Below the pieces are notes generated by a model. That model searched no databases and had not been told where the DNA came from. It saw only the letters and a program-made list of their open reading frames with translations. From Chrysophaeum taylorii (Eukaryota; Sar; Pelagophyceae; Pelagomonadales; Pelagomonadaceae), in assembly GCA_029834535.1 (NCBI GenBank), contig JAQMWT010000077.1, positions 97,785 to 161,784 on the forward strand: a DNA stretch of 64,000 nucleotides, in the 5' to 3' direction. Shown one piece after another: positions 12,281 through 21,520 of the stretch. Each line of letters starts with the position of its first letter. Position 1 is the first letter of the stretch. Both the position numbers and the translations under genes were made by a program.

Positions 12281-13904
12281 TCTTTAAATTCATCAGTCGA
12301 AAAAAGGAGGCTGGGCTTTCGGTGTCAACGAGATTATTTTTGGCGGCCGTGGTGCCACCGATGGATGAAAAGAGCGTGGTTGGCGTAAGTAGACATGGGT
12401 GGCCTAATCACGAGAAAGACGATCGAAGGATCTCGACACACTGAGCTCACGAAGTGAGCAATGGAGCCGTCTTTTGCGCTCGTTTGCCTTGTTAACCTGG
12501 GGTTCACAAATACGGCTTGACTCTGTCCAGGGAGCGCCCTGTTCGAGCTCTCGTCTCCGAGGTCGCAAGTGAAACGAGCGTTCGTGTACGGCATGCACGG
12601 AGTTTGGGGATATGACATACGACTCGGTGGCCCGCAGAGACGGTAGTGACTTCTGTCCATTGATGTCGCGAGAGAGGCTGGTCTCGGGTGCTTTGTGCAG
12701 CGACATTTGACCGCCCTGCAAAAGAGATTCCTTTGTTGCAACGAGAGAAGGAAGTCGATGAGAACACGCACCACCCAGCTCTTCGGATTCGTGACCCTCC
12801 ACACAGGCTGCACGATGGACATGTTCCCAGATAGCACGCCTGCGGTCGGGTCTGGGCGTGTGCCAATGAAATCACCGACCTGGACCGAGATCGTTGATGA
12901 CGAGAGATTCAAGATGTCCGCTGATGCGTTCCAGTTCGTTCTGCATACAGCACGGAAGGACTCAGAATTATTCAATGGTCGTGGAGCTCTGTCGTTACCT
13001 TGTCGCCAAAGCTGCGTGGATGGAGAGGCCAGTGTCCGACGGGGATTCGGCGACGTGTACTTACTGAAATGGCGGTCCAATGTCCTTCGAATGATCGCGA
13101 GCGCGCAAAGTCCAGGTCGTCTCTGTGTAGGGCTGCTGCGTAAGGCGGCCTCGATACCCGTTCTGCGCGGAGATCGCAGGGTTGTAGTCGCGAGGTTTCT
13201 GCGTTTCGCAGAAGGGTACATACGATGTCGGTGACGGATGCGGTTGCGAAACGCGGTTCGAGGACATCAACTGGCTCCCGACAGTACTCTTTCGTACGTT
13301 CCCTGTCGATGATCCCCCCGCCCTTATAGCACGCCTGTTGTTTGTCGTAAGGTACCGACGCTCGAAAGGACTTGCCCGCGGTACGTAACGCATCGAACTG
13401 ACGCAAGAGTTGCTGAGCTCGCGCGAAGCGTCTCGGTCGCGGAACCTGTGTCAACGTCGTCGTCACACAGGGCAGTCCTCTCACGAATGGGCGCCCAAGC
13501 TGCCAGTCGATACCATTGGAGCAGATTTCGAAACAGTCACAAGCTCAGGATGCATCCGCGCCAGTGCCAACATCTCCTCGCGTCGATTGGAGGCCGCGAA
13601 GCTCAATTGATCCCTGCCGAGGTTAGTTTGTGCATATCTCTCTATCTGCCTTTATTAGGACAGCATACCAGCTTCGTCCGTAGACCCCTCGAAGGAGACG
13701 ATCGCGTTTCGCCGGTGTCATCAACTTCTTCCTCTGGTGCCTTCGAACCTTGGCCTCGGTCGCTAGCCGCTCGCGCTCCTGGAGGTCGCGGCACCCAAGT
13801 GAATACATCGCTATATCCCACTGTAAGTCTTCAAACTGTTGTATTGTTCATAGGGAAAAGTCAAGTTTCCAACCACCATATATGTTTTGTCACCGTAAAC
13901 CCTC
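12281..13904. other. Gene-poor stretch; no confident gene
   Basis: Open frames exist on both strands (a 295-codon minus frame at 12334-13221 and a 180-codon plus frame at 12695-13234) and largely overlap, so at most one is real. The plus frame contains a phrase (FKMSADAFQF) faintly like the start of PIF/Harbinger transposases, which is not enough to call. I see no domain, promoter or splice pattern that supports a gene. Confidence 0.4.
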
Positions 13905-16220
13905 AACAAGTTTGGTCACTTAAGTTTGGTCAATCCGTATCTTGGTTGACTAAACTTGTACTTTTAGTTTTTTCACAACCTCCCACAAGACCGCGCGCAG
14001 TGGCGGTCCGCCATCCTCGCACTTTCATCCCTCGCCTCTACCCCAACTGTGTGATTTTTGCTCTGTGATCCTGGACCGGCCACTGCCGGCCCAGCCTGGC
14101 TCCCATGCCCGGGAGAGGTCCGAAGTTAGTTAGTTAGTTAGAGACCAGACATAAGGGTTCACTGACAAAACAAGGGCCACCGTGATCAAGCTTTCAGCGG
14201 TTCTGCATGTCGCATTGAGACTACGGAGCGTCCTTGGACTTCGAAACGAACACGATATCGATGCGGGCTTCGCTCAGGTCGAGCGGGAGCGTGGTGGTAA
14301 CACGCCGACGTCGGTTGACCATGACGCCGAGAAAGAAAACAAGAAGTCGCGTGCCCAGACGAAGGTAAACGACTATGAGAGATCGCCGAGTGCGCTGTCG
14401 CAGCTCAGAGCGCGCAAATACGAGGCTCCACTTTATTCGATCTAACCAAGATGCCAAGTTCAGCATGTGTGTTCTCGAGGCCGACTTGCAGCAGATGATG
14501 TTCGACACGGGCGGCAAGTTGACGGCGTGTACAACATGGTCTACAGCGCGACAGCGCTGTCGTTCAAGTGCTATATGCAAGATGCAGCTTTTATGTGCGT
14601 GCTGCTCGTTGTGATGTGCAAGTAGACAATACCGTCACGTGTGCTAAAAGGCACACCTGCTCCGAACCTTCTTGCCGACAAAGATCCAGCTATCGCGCGA
14701 AGCACTTCTGCGAGGCCGTGTCGGTCCTCATCAAGGGCTTTATGGAGGGCAAGTCAGGCGGCTCTTCTCGGCATGTGCGTTTGATAGACATCTGCAACAA
14801 TGTCATCCGCTAAAGGCACGAGATGACGAACCGGGATCGTTCGCTGTAGTATGTCATAAACATCGAACTAATAAGGCGCATCCGAATAATCTTGGGCGAC
14901 GAAACAGCGTGGTATCAGCGTTGTCTTACGCAGGCCTTGTTTGTGGATGTTGTTCTGCGAGTATTCGCATGTTGATGCGTGTGTATGGTCAAACTTGGAG
15001 GCATTCGATTTGGTGTGATCAAATTTCGAACAATCACATCAAACTTGTCATATTTTAGACTCGTACTGATGACTGGGTTAGAATTACAAGGGTGGTGTCG
15101 GCGATCTTCCGGAACGAGGCTGTCGACGTCTTGACATCCCTTCGCGCCGCAGCTTGTATTTGCCGACTTTCTCGTACAGTGCTCGACGGTAAAGCAGCAG
15201 CTCCCGTGGAGATCTTGCGGCAGGGCGGGGTTGTCGAGATGCGCGAGGAGGAGGAGGATAAGGAGGTGTTCTCTTACGGTCGTGTGAGTTGTTTATGCTG
15301 GCGTAACGGCACGTGTTCGCGTTGCCGTTTTCCCATGATCAAGCTGGACAGCGAACTCCTCCGGATCGGGTACGCGACGGCGAGGAACTCCTGAACGTGG
15401 TCCTGTACGGTCCCGCACAAGCGTGGTGGGACTACAATCTTTGGGTGCTCGAGGGGCGTTGCTCGCCCAGTTTCTCGAGGTCGTCGAGTTTCGCGTTTTA
15501 ACTCGACCCCGAGTCGATTATCAAAGACGCGCTCCCTCTCGAGTTTTGGGATGCAGAATGGGGTGATCCATATCACGCAGACCATGTAAGTCTGGTGTCC
15601 GATGTCCGCTTGTTGCTGAAGACTGACGCACGACCACGGCAACACCACCGTGGTGAGTCGCGGTTTGGGTGGCTTCTACGAACGATGGAAGGTACGAGAA
15701 TGGGCCCAGCTTAAGTACGCCAAGCCGTGGGAATCTGCTCTCGGGGCCGCGTGTCGCTGCCCGCTCTCCTTGCGTATCGCCGCGCTGTCTTAGGATGGAT
15801 CTCCTTCTAAGGCGGTCATGGGGGGGTGCCCATGCCGCGCGTGTAACGCCACGGTAGATTCTGCGTGGCTGCAGCACCTAGCTCTCGTTTTTAAAGCATT
15901 TTCGCACCAAAAGCGCTCACGCGCCCCCTTAAAAAGCCTCCTTAAGTTTGATTTAAAAAGCCGAAGTTTGGTCAATACTGTGGAAGTTTGAGGAGTAGTG
16001 ATCAAACTTGTTGACCAAACTTACAAGGAAAATAATCAAACTTGAAGTGTTGATTGATCAAACTTAATGCAACTTCGGAGGAGTGACCAAACTAAACTGA
16101 TCAAACTTCTTTTGAAAGTGACCAAACTTGTGAATTTTCCCTTAAACATACATCAATATAGAGCAAACTTGAAAGAAATTGACCAAACGTGTTGACCAAA
16201 CGTGTTGACCAAACTTGACC
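13905..16220. mobile_element. Candidate DNA transposon relic with subterminal TGACCAAACTTG repeats
   Basis: The right side (15942-16218) carries at least twelve copies of TGA(C/T)CAAACTT(G), mostly in one orientation. The left side (13907-13932) carries two copies in the opposite orientation (AAGTTTGGTCA), followed by one direct variant near 13947, and a few more lie at 14986-15050. Oppositely oriented clusters of a short motif near both ends are typical of hAT, CACTA and Mutator-type elements, where they bind transposase. The interior has only short frames without recognisable transposase motifs, so this would be a decayed or non-autonomous copy. Exact ends and target duplication were not found. 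Confidence 0.4.
14074..14141 (+). repeat. Truncated (GTTA)-tailed retroposon copy B
   Basis: It shares the conserved 3' segment of the family (CCAGCCTGGCTCCCATGCC, GGGAGAGGTC, GAAG) and ends in GTTAGTTAGTTAGTTAG. It is cut off at its 5' side like copy A and sits inside the candidate transposon relic. Confidence 0.65.
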
Positions 16221-17051
16221 GAGATCCCTTGTTCATACAATTGTTGTAACTTGTATAAAAGCGAGGGGGTGAGAGAAGGGTTATAGAAGTCGCCTCCTAA
16301 GAGCCTTTAAAGAGGGGGGCGCACGGGCGTTGAGGGCTTTGGGTTGCGTTGAGACGCGAGGGATGCCTGGAAGGCGGGTGTGTTTTTTATTATGGTCGAC
16401 CGCAAAGAGGGGGGTGGGCGAAACTCCCCTCTCCCTCACCTCCCCTCAACGAGCATAGCCCGTAAATCCGATTGGCGCACCTTGTTAGAATCCGCGGCAG
16501 TGATGTTCGAGGCCACAAGGACCTCGTTGTTTTCGTTGTACTGCTCTGATTCGTCGAGGAGCAAGGGTCTCTTGGTCGGGCAGCGGAAGAACGTCTGCAC
16601 ATGCCGCTCCCAGAAGCGCCAGATATCCTTGCTACCGAGGAGCTCGTTGAGCCGCGGCTCGAGTTTGATTTTCGCAGTTTGCGGCGTGTTCGGCACGATG
16701 ATGATGTTTGTGCGCGCAATTTGTTTCGTGGTCGGGTCCATAATCAGCTAAGTTTATAATAGCGGGGTGCCGAACGCATAGCCTGGATATGGTATCGTAC
16801 GACAATAGCGCTCGAACAGCGGAGGGCCGTTCGATAGAGAACTTGCAAAGCTGCCAAGAACAGGATGAAGGAGCATCATCCTACCGTCGGAAGGTTGGTA
16901 CCGGATCACACCCCTATGAAAACTTGCATTCCGAACGAGAAGACAGACGGGAGGGGCTAGTTAATCCGTCGTGGTTGTCATCGTTGTCCTCGTCCAACTA
17001 TCACCTTGACTTCGTATCGCACCTCGAGATCAAAAAAACAATATAAATACT
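16221..17051. other. Unassigned; one small minus-strand open frame
   Basis: A minus-strand frame at 16436-16741 starts with ATG and would give a 101-residue protein of fairly normal composition (KDIWRFWERHVQTFF near the middle). I recognise no domain. It lies between a transposon-like motif cluster and a retroposon copy, so it may be a fragment of a mobile-element gene. Nothing else in the stretch can be supported. Confidence 0.3.
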
Positions 17052-17095
17052 GACTAACTAACTAACTTCAGACCTCTTACGAGCATGGGAACCAG
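17052..17095 (-). repeat. Truncated (GTTA)-tailed retroposon copy C, inverted
   Basis: It reads TGACTAACTAACTAACTTC, AGACCTCTTACGAGCATGGG on the plus strand, the reverse complement of the family's 3' end. With copy D it forms an inverted pair about 1.1 kb apart that flanks the microsatellite block. Confidence 0.6.
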
Positions 17096-17401
17096 TTCCT
17101 AAACCAGGCACCCGGCGAAAAAACCGCCGCCCACTGCCTCGCCAGCGCGCCCACGACCGCATTACCGTACTCAGCGCCGCGCCGCCCGCCCATCGATGAG
17201 AACGTCCCCAACACGTACGCATGCGAACAAATCTGATTCTGTGCGGGGGCCCGCCCGCACGCACTTAATCGTCATGCCGGTCGCTGAGTGGCGTCGCCGC
17301 TGCCGAGACTATCTGCACATGGCTGCCCCAGAGCGGTTTGAACGGAACAACCGCGCCTTTGTTGAAGGAGTCCTTGAAGTTTTGGGAGCTCCTCTAGTCT
17401 A

Positions 17402-17725
17402 TTTGTTTGTTTGTTTGTTTGTTTTGTTTTTTTGTTTTTTTGTTTGTTTTTTTGTTTTGTTTGTTTGTTTGTTTGTTTGTTTGTTTGTTTGTTTGTTTGT
17501 TTGTTTGTTTGTTTGTTTGTTTGTTTGTTTGTTTGTTTGTTTTTTTGTTTTTTTGTTTTTTTGTTTTTTTGGTTTTTTGGTTTTTTGGTTTTTTGGTTTT
17601 TTGGTTTTTTGGTTTTTTTGGTGTTTTTTGGTTGTTTTTTGGTTGTTTTTTTGGTTGTTTTTTTGGTTGTTTTTTTGGTTGTTTTTTTGGTTGTTTTTTT
17701 GGTTATTTTTTTGGTTGTTTTTTGG

Positions 17726-17812
<87 letters not shown>

Positions 17813-17813
17813 T
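17402..17813 (+). repeat. Compound microsatellite (TTTG)n-(GGTTTTTT)n-(TTTA)n
   Basis: A 412-bp run moves through (TTTG)n, T-tracts broken by G, (GGTTTTTT)n, a TTTTTTTGGTTG series and finally (TTTA)n over about 87 bp. It opens all three plus frames as low-complexity F/V/C/L/Y polypeptides, which are artefacts. Confidence 0.95.
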
Positions 17814-17944
17814 TCATCCCTTACCCTGATCACCGACTGCGGTTGCGATGGAGGACGGTGCCTCATGAATCCTGAGCCTTGCGAGGGCATCCGCCCTCCC
17901 GGCGCAGGTTGGCACCTATTCGCCTCCCGGGCGGGCCGGTTGGC

Positions 17945-18188
17945 AGCCGGAACGTTCGCAGTGGGACGGGGTATGGCCGGGGGGCGAAGACGGAAGGTTA
18001 TCGACGAGTTGGTTGTCAGTCATATCGCGGTCTCCTCCTCGCATCGCGACAAGCTTGGTCACTCTCCGCCGACCGACCTTTCGGCGCTCCTCGTCTACAG
18101 GCCCGCGATTCCGGACTGGCTCCTGTCGGTCCGGCCTGGCTCCCATGCTCGGGAGAGGTCTGAAGTTAGTTAGTTAGTTAGTTAGTTA
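17945..18188 (+). repeat. Dispersed retroposon copy D (about 235 bp)
   Basis: This copy aligns over about 230 bp, visibly around 85% identical, with the reverse complement of 40290-40525 (shared blocks AGCCGGAACGTTCGCAG, GACGAGTTGGTTGTCAGTCA, CCTTTCGGCGC). It ends in (GTTA)5 grading into TTTATTCATTTA. A constant 3' end, variable 5' truncation and a simple-sequence tail indicate SINE- or LINE-type retroposition. No RNA polymerase III box or reverse transcriptase was identified. Confidence 0.7.
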
Positions 18189-18273
18189 TTTATTCATTTA
18201 TTCATTTATTGATTTATTTACTCAGGCAGGATCGCGCAAAACGGAAGTGCGCGACCGCTGACTTCAAACCCTC

Positions 18274-19414
18274 ATGTGGCCTCGTCTCCTCCTCGTTGCG
18301 TGCGGGTGTTGTTGGATGCGGGTGTCGGCCGTCGTGTCCCTAAAGGAGCACGTCTGGCGCAGCCGCGCCGCGGCGCACGCGGAGCGCGTGCGAGAGGTGC
18401 TGGGGGGCATGTCGCCCTTGGAGGCAGCTGGGGCGAGGGAGAATCCAATCACGAACTTCGTCTTCACGTACTACTGGGGGTTCAAGCCTGGGGACCTGAC
18501 GTGAGGTCGTGCGAGTGGTCCTCGTTGATTGGCGTATAGGCGATGGAGCCCTGGCGCGGGGGTCGAGCTAGAAGTGGAGGACGTTGCGGCCTCGATGCGC
18601 TTGCTCTCTCGCGGCAAGTGGCGCAGGACGGAGAGCGGAGCGGTGGCGGTCGACTTCGCGGGTCGATTCGACGACCTCAACATGGACGCGATCAGGCACG
18701 CTTACAAGACGCTCGTCGCGACGTCGCGGCGCGCGCCGGTCTGGAACTGCTACGGTCTTCACGAGTGGGCGATGCTGTACGGCGACCGTCCTTCGAGCCG
18801 CTTCCAGAAGGCGATGCCGTTCCGCGTCTCCCCGGCGACCATCGCCGCCGTCGTCGAGGCCCCCGGCGCGCTGCGTTGCACGCACTTCGACGCGTATCGT
18901 TTTTTTGCGCCGTCCGCGCAACCGTTGAACGAGCACCCCGGCCTCTCGCGCGAGTCGCAGCCCTCGCACGAACAGCCCGGTTGCGTGGTAAGAAAGTCCT
19001 ATTGTGTCGCGAACGATACCGCAGCACGCCGGTATGGACCTCTTCAAGTACGCGCTGCGCCTCGCGCCGTTCATTCGATCCGAGCTCGTCGCTGACGCGC
19101 TGGCCGTGGCCGTCGAGGCCCGGATCCTCGACATGCGGGCGTCGCCCTACGATCTCGCGGCCGTGTTCGCGACCGACAATCACCTCGGAGTCGATCCCTC
19201 GCCTGTTGCGGTGGAAACGAGGGGAGGCCGTCGGCAGTACGCCCGACTCCAATGCGAGATCGCCGAAAAGGCGGCGCCCGTCCGGCGAGAACTCATCCGG
19301 GCATACGACCGCTTCTTGCGGGCGGACGACGACGACGACGACGCGCGATCCCCGGAGATGGGACGACTGCCACGTACTATCCCCGGAGATGAGACGACGA
19401 CGACGACGTCGTAA
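18274..19414 (+). CDS. Protein of a bacterial conserved family (labelled '3-methyladenine DNA glycosylase' in actinobacteria)
   Basis: Exons 18274-18500, 18540-18987 and 19025-19414 sum to 1,065 nt (354 residues); both introns are tiny (39 and 37 nt). Shared family signatures as I recall them are NPITNFVFTYYWGFKPGDL, WNCYGLHEWAMLY, RCTHFDAYRFF, EQPGC, MDLFKYALRLAPF, SELVADA and LDMRASPYDL. The same order occurs in bacterial proteins of about 300 residues, many from actinobacteria, whose glycosylase label is to my knowledge untested. The first 20 residues (MWPRLLLVACGCCWMRVSA) are hydrophobic and could be a targeting sequence added in the eukaryote. The C-terminus ends in an Asp/Thr-rich tail. 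The gene is convergent with the next, 15 bp apart. Confidence 0.7.
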
Positions 19415-19429
19415 TACTCCGAAAATATA

Positions 19430-20086
19430 TTATGATTCGAGTAGCGGCGGCGAGAGGAGTCGTCGCGGACCCACGCGGGCCCTGACAAGCCGGATGGCGT
19501 CGGCAAGGACGTCGTGAAAGGGCCTGGTCCCATCGAGGGCTACGACGGTCGGTCGGGCGTCTGGCGCGAGCTGGGTGACTGGATCACGCGTGTTTCTGAG
19601 GAAGGCGGGCCACACGACGCGGTCGTAATACGTCCGGAGGTCATCGACCTCTCGCGGACGTCGAACGGAGCGGGCGACGCGACGCTCTCGGCACAGTAGC
19701 CGCGCTTGGTCGTCGGCGCCGACGTCGAGGTAGAGGAGGACGTCGCATAAGGGCAAGAGGTGTTTGGCGCCGCCATTTGGCGACGCCAACAGAAAGTGCT
19801 CGACGATGATAAGGTCCGCGACGCCGCCGCCGCCGCCGTCGTCGTCGAGATGCGCTCTCGCGTGGGCTTCCGTCGCGCCCCAGTCGACGTGCGACGGCTC
19901 TTCCGACTGGGGATCACGCGTCGCATACGACGGACTCGAAAGTTGCTTGAAGAATCGCGGGTCTTCCCGCAGGAGAACACATCGCAGGCCGTCGGCCTTC
20001 AGGCGGCGCTCGAGCGACGAGGCGAGCGTCGATTTGCCCGAGCCCGACGCCCCCGCGACTCCCAGAACAAAGGGTAGTTTGCTCAT
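19430..20086 (-). CDS. Nicotinamide riboside kinase-like P-loop kinase
   Basis: The 218-residue product starts MSKLPFVLGVAGASGSGKST, with a Walker A motif (GASGSGKST) right after the start, as in NRK and uridine kinases. Further NRK-like landmarks are LLREDPRFFKQL (acceptor-binding region), LIIVEHFLL (compare EGFLL), CDVLLYLDV, the lid-like RERRVARS, DLRTYYDRVVWPAFLRN (compare YFDGHVWPMYLKY) and VVALDGTRPFHDVL (compare VYLDGTKSEEDL). NRKs phosphorylate nicotinamide riboside to NMN in NAD salvage; a uridine-kinase-like activity cannot be excluded. An in-frame extension upstream of 20086 is mostly Asp-run and low complexity, so I chose this ATG. Confidence 0.75.
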   Translation of the reverse strand: MSKLPFVLGVAGASGSGKSTLASSLERRLKADGLRCVLLREDPRFFKQLSSPSYATRDPQSEEPSHVDWGATEAHARAHLDDDGGGGGVADLIIVEHFLLASPNGGAKHLLPLCDVLLYLDVGADDQARLLCRERRVARSVRRPREVDDLRTYYDRVVWPAFLRNTRDPVTQLAPDARPTVVALDGTRPFHDVLADAIRLVRARVGPRRLLSPPLLES

Positions 20087-20382
20087 CTCGTCGGGACAAA
20101 GGGAACATTGACCAACGTCGTCGTCGTCGTCGTCGTTATAGCTGCCGGCGTTCCTTCGTGGCCGATGCAGCTCATGAGTGGTGAAAGGAGAAAGCCAGGG
20201 GGGGGTAAGCATCATTTTTTTTGGTGCAAGAGCCCAGACCAGTGAAGGAAGTTGAAGACCAGACAAGGAAGTTGAATGTCAGACTAGGTTTGGGACTGCT
20301 GGTTCAACATCGAGGCAACATCATCGAGGCAAGCGTGTTAGGGCAAGACAGGCAGTGTTGTTCTGCCGCCCGATGTGGATGC
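20087..20382. promoter_or_regulatory. Divergent intergenic region (NRK-like / PH-TKL kinase)
   Basis: This 296-bp spacer separates two divergent starts and presumably holds both promoters. It contains a (GTC)7 run, an 8-T tract and imperfect repeats of AGACCAG/GAAGTTGAA near 20231-20278. No TATA box is evident. Confidence 0.4.
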
Positions 20383-20469
20383 ATGAGTGAGGAAAAATGG
20401 CGGCGGCGTCATCGGTGGGCTAGTAACGGGCAGAGACCCCGCGACGAGGTGTCGTCGTCGACGTCATTT

Positions 20470-20502
<33 letters not shown>

Positions 20503-21487
20503 AGGCCGACGACGAAGATAAACGGGAGTATGAGTGGGCCTGTGAGCGAGGAAGTGACGTCGTCATGGCTGATGATGAAACGAGGTGGCCTCATGAGCGT
20601 CGCGTTTTGGACGTGGAAGCGTCGGTTCGTGAAGATCGAGGGGGAGCAGCTCTTGTTGTACGCCGACGACGGGCCGGGGGCCGAGTTCAAGGGGACGGTG
20701 CCGGTGCGCGGGATCTCGGTCGCGCTGGCGCGCGCGAAGAACGTGAGCTCATAACTCAAAGACGACGACGTCGTCGTCAGCAGTTGTTCGCAGGCGACCA
20801 AGGGTGGGGCCCTGTACGCGTTCAATACCACCGAGGCCTCGGGGGCGACGATCGCGTGGGCGGCTTTCTCGCGAGACGAGTGAGTGTTTGTTTGTCTCGC
20901 GCAGGCCGGGCGGCGCGATAACGAAAAACGCGGGCGTAGGCGCGCGCGGTGGCTTCGGGCGCTGGTCGCGCACGGAGCGACGCTGGAGGCCGGTGCCGAC
21001 ACCGAGTCGAACACGGCCGATGAGGAGGAGGAGAGTACGCCGGGGCACGACGAGACGGAGCACGCGTTGGATACGGCGTCGAGCGCGAGTTCGACGCCCG
21101 CGGGCTTGCCCGAGAAGACGACGCCGTCGGGGCCGGGGGTGGTGTACTCGCGCATGCCGCTGAGTTCGATCTTCGGGGAGCGCGGTCCGGCGCAGGCTTG
21201 GGACGGGAAACCGCCGAAGCGGTCTTCGCCGAGCTCGGACGTCGAAGGGTGGCCGCGCGGCGAGCCCGCGCCGCTCCCGAGCGTCGGCGCGCGCCGTCTG
21301 GTAGGGGACGACGCGGCGACCACCACCACCACCACCAAAGCGGCGGAGGCGTCGTTTATGGAGGTCGGGAGCGGGGCGTGTCACAAATCGGAGGCGGGGA
21401 TCCTGCGACGCGCGGCGAGCTCGGGCGGCAGGTCGTCCGCGAGCCGGGCGTCGCGAGCGTCCGAGGACCCGTCGAGCGGGAGCTCCT

Positions 21488-21520
<33 letters not shown>

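Noticed and set aside
17196-18173. 325-codon plus frame
   Set aside because: Created by TTTG/TTTA microsatellites; the product is F/C/L/V/Y repeats joined to retroposon sequence.
17052-18188. Copies C and D as terminal inverted repeats of a DNA transposon
   Set aside because: Copies A, B and E occur singly with variable 5' ends and a shared 3' tail, which fits retroposition better than a cut-and-paste element.
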